Shown: positions 34,439 to 43,541, numbered from the stretch's first letter. The stretch is 64,000 bases of DNA from an uncultured Oxalobacteraceae bacterium (GCA_903862415.1 CAIOYD010000041.1:62001-126000), one strand, 5' to 3'. A program made the numbers and translations. The notes: generated by a model from the letters alone, not told the origin.

Positions 34439-34459
34439 CAGCCACCGGGGAGGTGGCTG
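34439..34459. other. Stem-loop between marC and the decarboxylase gene
   Basis: CAGCCACC-GGGGA-GGTGGCTG, a perfect 8-bp stem in the 133-base gap between two minus-strand genes. There is no T-run on the minus strand, so termination is doubtful. Confidence 0.35.
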
Positions 34460-34472
34460 TGATGGTAATTAT

Positions 34473-35072
34473 CTACAGCGTTTTAATAAAGTCGTGCAAA
34501 CCTGCCAATAACATTTCCACCGACATGGCCGTCAGGATCAGGCCCATGAGGCGCTCGAAGGCGATCATGGTGCGCTCACCCAGCAGGCGCTGCATCCGCT
34601 CGGCACTTAACAGCACGAGCAGCCAGACGATGGCCACCAGCACCAGCGCCGCCACATGCACCATGACATCGGTCTTGGAATTGGACGAGAACAGCAATAC
34701 CGTCGCCAGTGCTGACGGCCCGGCCAGTGCGGGGATCGCCAGTGGCACGATAAACGGTTCATGGCTGTGGTCGATATCGCCAAACACGCCGCCGGGTTGC
34801 GGGAACACCATGCGCAGGGCAATTAAAAACAAAATCACGCCGCCACCTATGCGCAGCGCCACATCGGATAATTGCAGTGCATTTAAAAAGTGGCGGCCAA
34901 AAAACATAAACAGCAATAAAATCAGAAACGCGATACAGCATTCACGCACCACCACTTTCCAGCGCCGTTCAGGTGGAACTGACGACAGTGCGCTGACAAA
35001 CAGCGGCACCCCGCCGAACGGATCGGTGACAAGAATGAGTAAAATAAAGGCCTGAAAAAAATTATGGGTCAT
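34473..35072 (-). CDS. MarC family integral membrane protein
   Basis: 199 residues with about six hydrophobic segments. It begins with FILLILVTDPFGGVPLFVSAL, the MarC/UPF0056 signature, and contains ALRIGGGVILFLIALRM and FIVPLAIPALAGPSALATVLL. The family is widespread; its transport function is unresolved despite the name (E. coli MarC is not required for multiple antibiotic resistance). A monocistronic transcript is likely. Confidence 0.92.
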   Translation of the reverse strand: MTHNFFQAFILLILVTDPFGGVPLFVSALSSVPPERRWKVVVRECCIAFLILLLFMFFGRHFLNALQLSDVALRIGGGVILFLIALRMVFPQPGGVFGDIDHSHEPFIVPLAIPALAGPSALATVLLFSSNSKTDVMVHVAALVLVAIVWLLVLLSAERMQRLLGERTMIAFERLMGLILTAMSVEMLLAGLHDFIKTL

Positions 35073-35205
35073 AAGGGATAAACAGTAATTGGGCGCAAAC
35101 TGTCGCCAAGCCGAATTATAGTGTAGTGATGCTATTCAAGTTTAGTTGAATTTTTTGAAATTTGTTATCATGGCGCGGTTTAATCCGGGAATCACCACAA
35201 TTTTT

Positions 35206-35409
35206 ATGACAATAAACACAACCCAAGCCAGTATCCCCAGAGCTGACACCCCCTGTGTGGCGGTGTGTTCGACCACGTTTGATGAAATCTGCCGTGGTTG
35301 CGGCCGCACCGTGGTGGAAGTGGCTACCTGGGTAGTCATGGACGAGGTAGAAAAAGAACTGGTCTGGCAGCGCATACTGTCGCAGGGGTATCCGCGGCGC
35401 AATGGCTAG
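35206..35409 (+). CDS. DUF1289 family protein
   Basis: 67 residues from ATG 35206 (upstream in-frame ATGs at 35146 and 35170 are possible but probably lie in the promoter region). The DUF1289 pattern is clear: PCVAVCSTTFDEICRGCGRTVVEVATWVVM, with four Cys that could bind an iron-sulfur cluster or zinc. Function unknown; some members are annotated as Fe-S proteins. A compact single gene divergent from marC. Confidence 0.85.
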   Translation: MTINTTQASIPRADTPCVAVCSTTFDEICRGCGRTVVEVATWVVMDEVEKELVWQRILSQGYPRRNG

Positions 35410-35429
35410 TTTGAATTTTATATATTTTG

Positions 35430-35447
35430 TGAGATACTTGTATCTCA
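35430..35447 (+). promoter_or_regulatory. Operator palindrome of the RelBE-type module
   Basis: TGAGATAC-TT-GTATCTCA, a perfect 8-bp dyad centred about 33 bases upstream of the antitoxin ATG. Ribbon-helix-helix antitoxins bind such palindromes and autorepress. The position next to the promoter fits this role. Confidence 0.8.
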
Positions 35448-35471
35448 GTTATTAATTAAGAGAGACTAATC

Positions 35472-35702
35472 ATGAGTGCTGTATCTATTCGCCTTCCTGA
35501 TGACGTGTCAACACGGCTTCAAAATTTAGCGCAACTTACCGGGCGTAGTAAAACTTTTTACATGATCGAAGCTATCCGCGAACATTTAGACGACCTCGAA
35601 GATTTGTACATTGCCGAAGAACGCTTAATTGAAATTAAAGCGGGGCGCAGCAAGACCTATAGCTTAGACGAAGTGGAGCGTAGCCTTGGCCTGGTTGATT
35701 GA
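35472..35702 (+). CDS. relB: RelB/DinJ-like ribbon-helix-helix antitoxin
   Basis: 76 residues. The N-terminal ribbon-helix-helix is typical (SAVSIRLPDDVSTRLQNLAQLTGRSKTFYMIEAIREHLDDLED). The C-terminal half, with AEERLIEIKAGRSKTYSLDEVERSLG, is the toxin-wrapping segment seen in RelB antitoxins. An AAGAGAG ribosome binding site precedes the ATG. The gene overlaps the toxin by 17 bases and carries a perfect operator palindrome upstream, so it should be autoregulated. Confidence 0.9.
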   Translation: MSAVSIRLPDDVSTRLQNLAQLTGRSKTFYMIEAIREHLDDLEDLYIAEERLIEIKAGRSKTYSLDEVERSLGLVD

Positions 35703-35955
35703 ATTTGATGACGCTTCGAAGAAAGATTTAGCAAAATTAGACAAGCAGGTCGCCAGACGCATTACGCAATTTTTACGCGAGCGTGTAGCTGTTTTAGATG
35801 ACCCGCGCAGTATTGGCGAAGCTCTTAAAGGTTCTAAACTTGGTATGCTATGGAAGTACCGTGTTGGCGATTATCGAATTATTAGCAGTATCGAGGATGG
35901 TGCTATACGCATCGTCGTTGTCAAAATTGGTAATCGTCGTGAGGTATATCGTTAA
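35686..35955 (+). CDS. relE: RelE-family toxin
   Basis: 89 residues from TTG 35686 with a GGAG ribosome binding site about 8 bases upstream, inside the antitoxin gene. Typical RelE sequence: IEFDDASKKDLAKLDKQVARRITQFL, then LWKYRVGDYRIISSIEDGAIRIVVVKIGNRREVYR. Arg and Lys residues of the RelE catalytic face (KYRVGDYR, GNRREVYR) are present, so an active mRNase is plausible. The pair appears intact, unlike the mazF-like and mqsRA remnants elsewhere in the window. Confidence 0.9.
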   Translation: MAWLIEFDDASKKDLAKLDKQVARRITQFLRERVAVLDDPRSIGEALKGSKLGMLWKYRVGDYRIISSIEDGAIRIVVVKIGNRREVYR

Positions 35956-35990
35956 ATTGGCATAATTTTTCAGGCGGTTGATCACCTGGC

Positions 35991-37310
35991 TTACTGCGTC
36001 AAACTACCCACCGTTTTCGGATGCACATGCACCAACACGATTCTGGGCCCATCCATTTTTTTGACTACGACAGCAAACTGATCAAACACAATTTCCATCC
36101 CTTCGGTCGGGATATCACCCAGTTTGTGCATAATCAGTCCGCCGATGGATTCGACGTCGGCATTGTCCAGATCCACTCCCATGGCCATGCCCAGGGTGTA
36201 CAGCGGCAGGCTGCCTTTGCCGGCCAGCGTGCCATCTTCGAGTAACACCCAGTCATTGTCGTTTTGACGGAATTCATCGCGGATTTGGCCGACTAAGGCA
36301 CTCAGTAAATTATCCAGCGTCAAAAATCCGACCGGGTTCTCGCCCGGATAACCGACCAGTGCCAAATGCGGTGCGCCTTTTCTGAAGCGGCGAAATAATT
36401 CGGTCGCCGACATGGTGGGCGGGACAAATTCCACCTGACGCACATGGGAGCTTAAGTCGTCCAGCGTACCACCGGCCAAGCCGATCAGGAATAAATCTTT
36501 TAAATGCAGCATGCCCAGAACAGTTTTGCCGTCGCTGTCAAAATAGGGATAGCGGCTGAAACGATGCTGGGTGGCAGTCTGCATGTTTTGTTCCAGACTG
36601 GCGGATTTATGCATGGCGACGACTTCACTGATCGGACGCATTAAATCCACCACCTGCAAACCGTTAAAGTCGAGTGCGTGCGAGAGTATCTTCCAGTCGT
36701 CAGCATTTTTTTTGCCGCGCGCACCGCGGCTGCTGGTGCGCAAAATCAGTTTCAGTTCTTCGGAAGAGTAGTGCGTGTCGCCGTCATGCGACAGATTGAG
36801 CCCCAGCAATTTGAGTACGATAATGGCACTGGCATTGAGTATCCAGATGATGGGGTACATCAGCCAGTAAAATCCATACAGCGCCGGTGCGGTCCACAGC
36901 GAGACTCGTTCCGGCATGCGGATGGCCAGTGATTTGGGTGCCAGCTCACCGACGACGATATGTAAAAAAGAAATCAGGAAAAAGGCAAACACAAAGCTGA
37001 TGCCATGAATCAGTTCAGGCGAGGCGATGGAAAATAAATCGAACACCGGCAGCAACAGTTGTGCAAACGCTGGCTCGCCGATCCAGCCCAGACCCAGAGA
37101 AGCCAGCGTAATGCCGAGCTGGCAGGCCGAGAGGTAAGTATCGAGATGCTGGTGCACTTCGAGCAGCAGGCGACCACGAAAACCCGCAGTCTTGCTGATG
37201 CTGCGGATACGGGTCTGGCGCAGTTTGACCAGGCCGAATTCGGCGGCCACAAAAAAACCATTCAGCAGCACCAGCAACAGGGCGGCCAGGACCAATAAAA
37301 AGTTAGTCAA
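35991..37310 (-). CDS. CNNM/CBS-domain transporter of the hemolysin C (TlyC/CorC) family
   Basis: 439 residues. An N-terminal CNNM (DUF21) membrane domain with about four helices (LLVLLNGFFVAAEFGLVKLRQTR, then CQLGITLASLGLGWIGEPAFA and GELAPKSLAIRMPE) is followed by a CBS pair (about 210-330, with VVDLMRPISEVV) and a C-terminal CorC_HlyC domain (about 345-430). Relatives are implicated in magnesium/cobalt efflux. 'Hemolysin' is a historical name and no haemolytic activity should be assumed. Confidence 0.9.
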   Translation of the reverse strand: MTNFLLVLAALLLVLLNGFFVAAEFGLVKLRQTRIRSISKTAGFRGRLLLEVHQHLDTYLSACQLGITLASLGLGWIGEPAFAQLLLPVFDLFSIASPELIHGISFVFAFFLISFLHIVVGELAPKSLAIRMPERVSLWTAPALYGFYWLMYPIIWILNASAIIVLKLLGLNLSHDGDTHYSSEELKLILRTSSRGARGKKNADDWKILSHALDFNGLQVVDLMRPISEVVAMHKSASLEQNMQTATQHRFSRYPYFDSDGKTVLGMLHLKDLFLIGLAGGTLDDLSSHVRQVEFVPPTMSATELFRRFRKGAPHLALVGYPGENPVGFLTLDNLLSALVGQIRDEFRQNDNDWVLLEDGTLAGKGSLPLYTLGMAMGVDLDNADVESIGGLIMHKLGDIPTEGMEIVFDQFAVVVKKMDGPRIVLVHVHPKTVGSLTQ

Positions 37311-37351
37311 GTTCAGATCCGAAAAAGTAGGTAGCAGTAATCAAGTTGGGT

Positions 37352-38245
37352 TTAAAGCGCTTCGGCGATGGTTTTGTGCACATAGGCAGACAGGATGAGC
37401 TTGCATTGCATGGGAACTTTGACAAACTCAATTCCATAACGATAACCCAGATCGCCGTCGTTGGTATTAATGGAGCGCAAAACAAAGGGCAATTCCAGAA
37501 ATTCATCTTCCCCCACGGCATTCACTTTAAAGCGGATGACGCCAGTTTCTTTTATTTTGGCAATGTTTTCACGGACAACGCCATACGCGCCACCCAGACT
37601 CAGATCAAGCAGATGCATGCCGCTGCTGCGCTCCGGATTGGACAGGCTGATGACCGCCAGTAAATTCACCGCCGTACGGGTATCGTGTCGCACCAGGCTG
37701 GAAATCACCTTCTCGGGCCAGCTCAGATGTAGGTACGGAAAGGGCGAGGTGGTGACTTTGAGTATGGCGGCCGTAAAGGCAAATGCTTTATTGCCCTGAA
37801 AAGCCCGCAGCACAAACTGTTGATGTTCATGCAGCAGCTGGCCATCGTTGACCGGCATCGAGACCAGCACCGATTTTCCTTTGATAAAGCCGATCAGCTT
37901 CACCGCATGGCGCGGCTGAAAATCATGCCGGGGTGTGGATTTGCTGATATCTTGCATGAACAGGGTTTCACCCACAGTCCAGCGGATTTGTTCCATGGCA
38001 CAGCTGATTTCTTTTTCCGGCTGCAGCGATGCTGTCGCCAGAGCCGCAATGCTGGGGGCGGGAGTGGTACTGCCTCTTAAAATATAGCCGTGATCCAGCA
38101 GATTATCGAGCTGGAGCTGGGATTCGATCAACACCCCGGAGGCCATGAGTAATTTTCCATGCCGGTCATAAATCGAATAGTGCGAAGGCTGTCCGATGTG
38201 GAATTCGGATTTAACCAGAGGAATGAGGGCTGTCTGAACGGGCAT
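37352..38245 (-). CDS. PilZ-domain protein (YcgR-like flagellar brake type)
   Basis: 297 residues from ATG 38245; an ATG at 38278 would add 11. The N-terminal half resembles the YcgR-N domain (FIKGKSVLVSMP around the middle). A PilZ motif starts with RHDTRTAVNLLAVI and continues with LLDLSLGGAYGV (the D.S.GG element), which together bind cyclic di-GMP. Such proteins slow the flagellar motor at high c-di-GMP. No ribosome binding site decides the start. It is not linked to the flagellar genes in this window. Confidence 0.78.
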   Translation of the reverse strand: MPVQTALIPLVKSEFHIGQPSHYSIYDRHGKLLMASGVLIESQLQLDNLLDHGYILRGSTTPAPSIAALATASLQPEKEISCAMEQIRWTVGETLFMQDISKSTPRHDFQPRHAVKLIGFIKGKSVLVSMPVNDGQLLHEHQQFVLRAFQGNKAFAFTAAILKVTTSPFPYLHLSWPEKVISSLVRHDTRTAVNLLAVISLSNPERSSGMHLLDLSLGGAYGVVRENIAKIKETGVIRFKVNAVGEDEFLELPFVLRSINTNDGDLGYRYGIEFVKVPMQCKLILSAYVHKTIAEAL

Positions 38246-38336
38246 GATGAGTTGTGGTGGAAAGGCAATTGTCAGCATAAGCAATTCATGCCAGTTTTAC
38301 AAGTTGGCAGTGAATTTTATTGTATCAGGGGGGGGG

Positions 38337-38732
38337 CTAAGAGCCTGCCAGCCGCTGGCGCAGATTGGCGTCGAGTTGCCATGCACTCTGAGCTTGACCG
38401 GTCGGCTGCAGGGTTTGTGACTCGATCACCCGTTTGAGTTGCGAGGTCTCTGGCTGCATGGTGCCGAAAAACGTGACAATATCCTGCTGTTGTATCAGCA
38501 GGGTAGGGAAGTTATCTATATCCAGATCGCCCACCAGAGCGGACTGATCTTCGATATCGATCCATAAAAACACCGCATCGGGAAATTCCCCGGCCAGTTG
38601 TTCAAATTTGGGCTGGTACAGCTTGCACACATCGCACCAGGCGGCACACAGGCAGGCCACCAGGGTAGTGTGCCGGTTCAGGTGGTCAGCTAATGTGGCA
38701 GCCGGGGTATGGTTTAAGTCAAAAAAGGGCAT
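38337..38732 (-). CDS. Thioredoxin-family protein
   Basis: 131 residues without a clear signal peptide. The thioredoxin fold is recognised by VACLCAAWCDVCKLYQPKF (active site WCDVC) and cis-Pro motif NFPTLLI. The WCDVC dipeptide differs from the thioredoxin GP, so redox potential may differ. A C-terminal extension (TGQAQSAWQLDANLRQRLAG) follows. It is divergently transcribed from tsaB. Confidence 0.85.
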   Translation of the reverse strand: MPFFDLNHTPAATLADHLNRHTTLVACLCAAWCDVCKLYQPKFEQLAGEFPDAVFLWIDIEDQSALVGDLDIDNFPTLLIQQQDIVTFFGTMQPETSQLKRVIESQTLQPTGQAQSAWQLDANLRQRLAGS

Positions 38733-38770
38733 AGATGGATTTTACTCTACCTCAAGGGTAAAATGCTGTC

Positions 38771-39478
38771 ATGTTAAAAAATCCTCCCGCCATATTGGCC
38801 ATCGAAACTTCTTCCGAGCAGGCTTCGGTTGCTTTATTGATAAACGGTACGATCTCCCAGCAAACTACGAACGGTGTGACCAATCATTCGCAGGCTATCC
38901 TGCCGATGGTGCAGGCACTGCTGCAACAGGCCGGTATCGTGCTGGCTGACTGTCAGGCGATCGCTTTCGGTTCCGGTCCGGGCTCGTTTACCGGTGTGCG
39001 TACCGCCTGTGGGGTGGTTCAGGGTCTGGCGTTTGGTGCCGGTTTGCCAGTGATTCCGGTGGTTACCCTGCTGGCTCTGGCCGAACAGGCCAGAATCAGT
39101 CATGGCGCATGCAATGTGGTGTGTGCGCTCGACGCCCGTATGAGTGAAGTTTATTGGGCGCAATACCAGTTTGATGTCACCACGCAGCACTGGAACACGC
39201 TGGTACCACCCACTCTGTGTGCCCCGGCGCAGGTGTTGCCGCTGGATATGGTTGATGTCAGTCTGTGCGGCAATGGCTTTGCCGCCTACGCCGGACAATT
39301 CACGCTTCCGTCGGAACTGGTGGCGCACCACGCGCTGCCCGAAGCGCAAGACGTGGCGCGGTTGGCTGCGGTGGAATTTGCCGCCGGCAGAATGCTTGCG
39401 GCCGAACAGGCCCAGCCCTTATACCTGCGCAATAAAATTGCCCTGACCATGGCCGAACGCCGGGCGTTGACAGCGTGA
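38771..39478 (+). CDS. tsaB: tRNA threonylcarbamoyladenosine biosynthesis protein TsaB
   Basis: 235 residues. ASKHA-fold TsaB signatures: ILAIETSSEQASVAL at the N-terminus, then NHSQAILPMVQALL, IAFGSGPGSFTGVRTACGVVQGLAFG and VVCALDARMSEVYWAQY. It is the partner of TsaD/TsaE in making t6A37 on ANN-decoding tRNAs. The C-terminal half lacks the catalytic metal ligands, as usual for TsaB. Its stop overlaps the rimI GTG start by 4 bases. Confidence 0.95.
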   Translation: MLKNPPAILAIETSSEQASVALLINGTISQQTTNGVTNHSQAILPMVQALLQQAGIVLADCQAIAFGSGPGSFTGVRTACGVVQGLAFGAGLPVIPVVTLLALAEQARISHGACNVVCALDARMSEVYWAQYQFDVTTQHWNTLVPPTLCAPAQVLPLDMVDVSLCGNGFAAYAGQFTLPSELVAHHALPEAQDVARLAAVEFAAGRMLAAEQAQPLYLRNKIALTMAERRALTA

Positions 39479-39948
39479 CTCTGCTGGACTTTTCCGCACT
39501 GCTGCTGCAACCGATGTCGTCTGCCGATCTGGATGAGGTCATGGCGATTGAACTCGCGGTCTATACCCATCCCTGGAGCCGGGCTAATTTTGTCGATGCG
39601 CTCAATCAGGGCTACGATGCCTGGGTGGTCAGAACTGCTCACGGACAGCTGCTGGGCTATTACGTGCACATGGCAGTGGTCGATGAAAGTCATTTATTGA
39701 CCATTGCCGTGCATGCGCAGGTTCAGCGCCAGGGATTGGGTCGCTATTTGCTCACCCAGATGCTACAGCGTGCCCGCGCAATGGCCATGACATCGGTATT
39801 ACTGGAAGTCCGAGCCTCGAATCAGCGCGCGCTGGCACTGTATGCAGCCTTCGGCTTCGAGCAAATTGGGCGTCGCAAGGGATATTATCAGCTCACGCCA
39901 ACAGAACGCGAAGATGCGCTGGTTTTACGTTGCCAGTCAGTGGCATAA
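39475..39948 (+). CDS. rimI: Ribosomal protein S18 alanine N-acetyltransferase
   Basis: 157 residues from GTG 39475, coupled to tsaB. GNAT fold: EVMAIELAVYTHPWSRANF, then HLLTIAVHAQVQRQGLGRYLLTQML (acetyl-CoA-binding Q-x-x-G-x-G/R), VLLEVRASNQRALALYAAFGFEQIGRRKGYY. The tsaB-rimI order is common in proteobacteria. Confidence 0.93.
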   Translation: MTLLDFSALLLQPMSSADLDEVMAIELAVYTHPWSRANFVDALNQGYDAWVVRTAHGQLLGYYVHMAVVDESHLLTIAVHAQVQRQGLGRYLLTQMLQRARAMAMTSVLLEVRASNQRALALYAAFGFEQIGRRKGYYQLTPTEREDALVLRCQSVA

Positions 39949-39990
39949 TAGGCGCACTATGACTATCACTATGCTAATCACTAAGCCATT

Positions 39991-40485
39991 ATGCTGTTAA
40001 GCCAGTTCAATGCCATGTCTGTCGGGCCGCTGTGGAAGCAACGCGCCCAGCCGGTGGCCGTCATGCCTGCCTGTCCCTGTGGCCAGCCCTGGGTGCTGGG
40101 TGCTGACGCTGATGCCGGGGTTCAGGCCTTAGTTATTCTGGCCGATCCCATCACGGATGAAGTGCAGCAAAAACTGCTGGACAACATACTGGCAGCGGCT
40201 GGTTGGCGTGCGCAGCAGTTCAGCTTTCATGTGGCCTGTGGCGGCAGTCAGACTTCAGCCGCTCTGCAGGCGCAGCTGACACAGTCTTGTAACCTTGTTC
40301 TCGCCTGTGGTCGTGCGGCGGCGCAAGCTTTGCAACCCGGAGTGGAACATGAGTCGGCCACGCTATATCAATTTGACGGTCGTGCTCTGCTTATTCTGCC
40401 GCATCCGGCCGAACTGATCGCCAACCCGGCGCTCAAGGCGCAGGTGTGGGCCACACTCTGCCTGGCGAAAGTTGCTTCGGCCTGA
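39991..40485 (+). CDS. Degenerate family-4 uracil-DNA glycosylase-like protein
   Basis: 164 residues, shorter than UDG family 4 (about 200-280). C-terminal UDG traits are recognisable: LVLACGRAAAQALQ (compare GR.AA.ALLG) and LLILPHPAELIANPALKAQVWATL (compare the HP..L....K...W.DL motif). The position of motif A reads ILADPITDEVQQKLLDNILAAAGW, in which the catalytic GE.PG core is lost. Cys residues are present but not in the canonical Fe-S spacing. Catalysis is doubtful; it may be a structural or repurposed relic that persists in this neighbourhood after rimI. Confidence 0.6.
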   Translation: MLLSQFNAMSVGPLWKQRAQPVAVMPACPCGQPWVLGADADAGVQALVILADPITDEVQQKLLDNILAAAGWRAQQFSFHVACGGSQTSAALQAQLTQSCNLVLACGRAAAQALQPGVEHESATLYQFDGRALLILPHPAELIANPALKAQVWATLCLAKVASA

Positions 40486-40486
40486 C

Positions 40487-41410
40487 ATGACTGAAGTGGC
40501 ATCCCTGAATTATCAGACACAATTTCAGCAACGCTGGCCACAGTTGACCCATGGGCATGTACGCAATCTGGCCTGGATTATTGATTCCCCCGGTTTGCTC
40601 AATGGTGTACATCCCTACTGGCAAAATAAAATTGCCCAACTCGGCCCTGTCGATGACGCCATCGTCCTCTGGCTGGAACAATTGAATCAGCAGCCCGAAC
40701 CACTGATGCAATTTCTGGCCTTGCATCCGCACACCCGTCTGGGCCATTACGCGGAATATTTGCTGGCCTATTACCTGTCCTGGCGGGCAACACTGTTTGC
40801 GCATGGAGTGCAGGTGCGTGCGCGAACGACACTGGGGGAATTTGATTTTTTACTGACCACGCCGGAGGGGTTGGTACACTGGGAATTTGCCTGTAAGTTT
40901 TATCTGCTGGTGGCTCCGCAAAGCGCGCTGACGGATTACGTCGGACCGAATTTGCTCGATAATCTGGAAGCCAAAAGTAAAAAAATCATTCACTCGCAGT
41001 TGCAGTTGGGGCAGCGTCCTGAGGCGCAGTCTTACCTGCCCACACCGTTGACAGCCGCACTGGCGCTGGTCAAAGGCTGGCTGTTTTATTCCGCCAGCAC
41101 GACAGAGGCACTGCCTGAAATCACTCCACAACATTGTCGTGGTGTATGGTGCCGTTTGGCGCAGTTGGATCAATGGCATACTGCTGAATTTGTGATTCTG
41201 GCGCGACTCGACTGGCTGGCGCCAGCCAGAGTGCCATTGCAGGCAGCAATCGCTGGCAGTCGTTTGCAGGCGCAGTTGCAAGCCCGGTTTGCCGCTGATG
41301 CGCGTCCGGTATTGGTGGCGCAATTGCAGCGTCATGGTGATGACTGGATAGAAATTGAACGATTGTTTGTGGTGCCCGATGACTGGAATGTCAGCGCGCC
41401 GATTATTTAG
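40487..41410 (+). CDS. DUF1853 family protein
   Basis: 307 residues from ATG 40487, two bases after the previous stop codon (a TTG at 40472 would overlap). DUF1853 pattern: RWPQLTHGHVRNLAWIIDSP, LGHYAEYLLAYYL and FDFLLTTPEGLVHWEFACKFYL, a PD-(D/E)XK-like arrangement (E.D..... / HWE.A.K) that hints at a nuclease fold. Function unknown. It is probably cotranscribed with tsaB-rimI. Confidence 0.82.
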   Translation: MTEVASLNYQTQFQQRWPQLTHGHVRNLAWIIDSPGLLNGVHPYWQNKIAQLGPVDDAIVLWLEQLNQQPEPLMQFLALHPHTRLGHYAEYLLAYYLSWRATLFAHGVQVRARTTLGEFDFLLTTPEGLVHWEFACKFYLLVAPQSALTDYVGPNLLDNLEAKSKKIIHSQLQLGQRPEAQSYLPTPLTAALALVKGWLFYSASTTEALPEITPQHCRGVWCRLAQLDQWHTAEFVILARLDWLAPARVPLQAAIAGSRLQAQLQARFAADARPVLVAQLQRHGDDWIEIERLFVVPDDWNVSAPII

Positions 41411-42095
41411 AAATTTGCTCGCAGATGTCGATTAATTTATCTGGGGTGGTTTTGTTTTCCAGCGCAAAAATGACCCGCTGACGCTGTATGGTTTCATACT
41501 GGGCCGGTAAAATCATGGTCTTTTCCATCTCGGCAAAAAACACTTCGCACGCCGCTGGCAGCGGATATCTTTCACGCAGATGGGCATCTTTCAGATTGAC
41601 CCGCATGACTTCCATGCCGACGTTGCAGCGCTGGAGTAATTTCGCTGGTTCGATTTCACCCAAAATCAGCATTTCTACGGTGGCGTCAGCCATTTGTTTG
41701 TCGACGATCTTGCTGGCATTGCCTTTGAGTGCTACCCGTTCAGTAAAACTTTTTTTCAGTTGCGGCAGAAATTCAGTGCACGCTGGCGGCAACTGGTAGG
41801 CACTGGTAATGGCGAGATTGCGGCGAATGGTATTGACGCACAACTGTTCCTGATCGCTGCTGCTTTGCAGTGATTCATTAAATGACCGGGTCATGGCATC
41901 AACGAGTTGCTGTTGATCGGGATTGATCAGGTCGGGAAACTGGCTGCGATTTTGTTGCAGATATTCCGCACTGGTGAGGATGCGCAGCGCAACTTTGCAT
42001 TCAGGTAAGCTCGCTTCGGCATGGGCCAGGGTGGTCAGGCTGAGCAAAAACAGTAAGGTGAAATAAAAACGCACGGGCGACATACTCTCAGCCAT
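41403..42095 (-). CDS. Secreted protein of unknown function
   Basis: 230 residues (or 226 from the Met at position 5). A signal peptide is evident (FYFTLLFLLSLTTLAHA, cleavage near residue 26). The mature part is helical with seven Cys, possibly forming disulfides (EC..A, LC.NTI, PAC.EFL, RC.VG, AACEVFF, IC.QI). No family recognised. Its start overlaps the lplT stop by 8 bases; its 3' end overlaps DUF1853 by 8 bases in convergent orientation. Confidence 0.75.
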   Translation of the reverse strand: MAESMSPVRFYFTLLFLLSLTTLAHAEASLPECKVALRILTSAEYLQQNRSQFPDLINPDQQQLVDAMTRSFNESLQSSSDQEQLCVNTIRRNLAITSAYQLPPACTEFLPQLKKSFTERVALKGNASKIVDKQMADATVEMLILGEIEPAKLLQRCNVGMEVMRVNLKDAHLRERYPLPAACEVFFAEMEKTMILPAQYETIQRQRVIFALENKTTPDKLIDICEQISK

Positions 42096-43347
42096 GATGT
42101 TGATCGCCGATCAGTGCCAGCGAATCATGTTCACGCTGATTGTTGCGGTGGCGACGCATGACCATCAGCGTGGCGGTGGATACAAAGAAACCAAAAATGA
42201 CAATGATCGTATTGATGTGCATAGCCGATTTCACCATGATGGCATACAGTGCCATCATGATCAGGGTCGAAAAACTCTCATTGAAATTTTGTACCGAAAT
42301 CGAATGGCCGGCGCTCATGAGAACATAACCGCGGTGCTGCAACAGCGCATTCATGGGTACCACAAAAAAGCCTGACAGTGCGCCGATCAGGATGAGTAGC
42401 GGATAAGCCAGCCAGACGTTGGTGACCAGAGTCATGGACATGACCACCAATCCCATGGCAACACCATAGGGCATGACGGTGAGCGATTTTTTCAGTGGCA
42501 CATACCGGCCGGCAGCCATTGCGCCGATGGCAATTCCGATCGCTGAAATGGCCGGAACCACGGCGGCTTTATCGAGTGGCATATTGAGCGATACTTCCGC
42601 CCAGTAAATCACCAGAAACTGCAATACCGCTCCGGCACCCCAGAACAGTGTCGTGATCGACAGCGTGATCTGTCCGAGTTTGTCGCGCCATAAAAGCGCA
42701 CAGCAATGCGAGAAATCGGACACCAGACGCAGTGGGTTGGTGGCCTGTTTTTGGTAGCGCACGCCGGTGTCAGGAATATTTAAATTGAACAGCGCGGCGA
42801 TAATGTAAATGAGCATGATGATCGACAGCGCCGCTTCCAGGGCAGTGTGGTCGAAGGTGGCAATCAGTGGCAGTGTCAGCAAATGTGCCGACACCTGCGG
42901 ATTAATCAGTGCGCCACCCAGACCAGCGCCCAGAATGATGGAACCCACTGTGAGGCCTTCAATCCAGCCGTTGGCCGCAACCAGTTTTTCTGCCGGTAAC
43001 AGTTCAGTCAGGATGCCGTATTTGGCCGGTGAATACGCCGCGGCACCGATGCCGACCACGCCATACGCCACCAGTGGATGCACATGCCAGAACATCATGC
43101 CGCAACCAATGATTTTAATCACATTGGTCACAAACATGACCCTGCCTTTGGGCATGGAGTCAGCGAAAGCACCAACAAAGGCCGCCATCAATACATAAGC
43201 TGCGACGAAAAAGAATTTCAGCAGTGGCGTCATCCAGCTTGGCGCATCCATGTTCGCCAAAGCGAAAAAAGCGGCAATCAACAGAGCGTTATCGGCCAGC
43301 GAAGAAAAAAACTGCGCTGCCATGATGGTATAAAAACCACGATTCAT
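42088..43347 (-). CDS. lplT: Lysophospholipid transporter LplT
   Basis: 419 residues, MFS type with about 12 helices. It begins MNRGFYTIMAAQFFSSLADNALLIAA, the LplT signature, with FVGAFADSMPKGRVMF (loop 2-3 motif), AAYSPAKYGILTELLPAEKLVAANGWIE, and GALSGFFVVPMNALLQHRG. LplT flips lysophospholipids across the inner membrane for reacylation by Aas. No aas gene is adjacent here. It is divergent from alr. Confidence 0.93.
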   Translation of the reverse strand: MNRGFYTIMAAQFFSSLADNALLIAAFFALANMDAPSWMTPLLKFFFVAAYVLMAAFVGAFADSMPKGRVMFVTNVIKIIGCGMMFWHVHPLVAYGVVGIGAAAYSPAKYGILTELLPAEKLVAANGWIEGLTVGSIILGAGLGGALINPQVSAHLLTLPLIATFDHTALEAALSIIMLIYIIAALFNLNIPDTGVRYQKQATNPLRLVSDFSHCCALLWRDKLGQITLSITTLFWGAGAVLQFLVIYWAEVSLNMPLDKAAVVPAISAIGIAIGAMAAGRYVPLKKSLTVMPYGVAMGLVVMSMTLVTNVWLAYPLLILIGALSGFFVVPMNALLQHRGYVLMSAGHSISVQNFNESFSTLIMMALYAIMVKSAMHINTIIVIFGFFVSTATLMVMRRHRNNQREHDSLALIGDQHHG

Positions 43348-43541
43348 ATATTAGTATTCTCAGATATTCGTCGGCTGCTTTTATACCATGAAATAACCTT
43401 GAAAACACAGTTATGGCAAAAATCATGGCAAAGGATTAATTTTTCGCAAACAGAATGGGAAAATTGATTGGTGTATAAATCATCAAGGCAGGGCGACTCG
43501 GTTAAAATAGCGCATTCTTTAAATTATTAAAATGCAAAACA

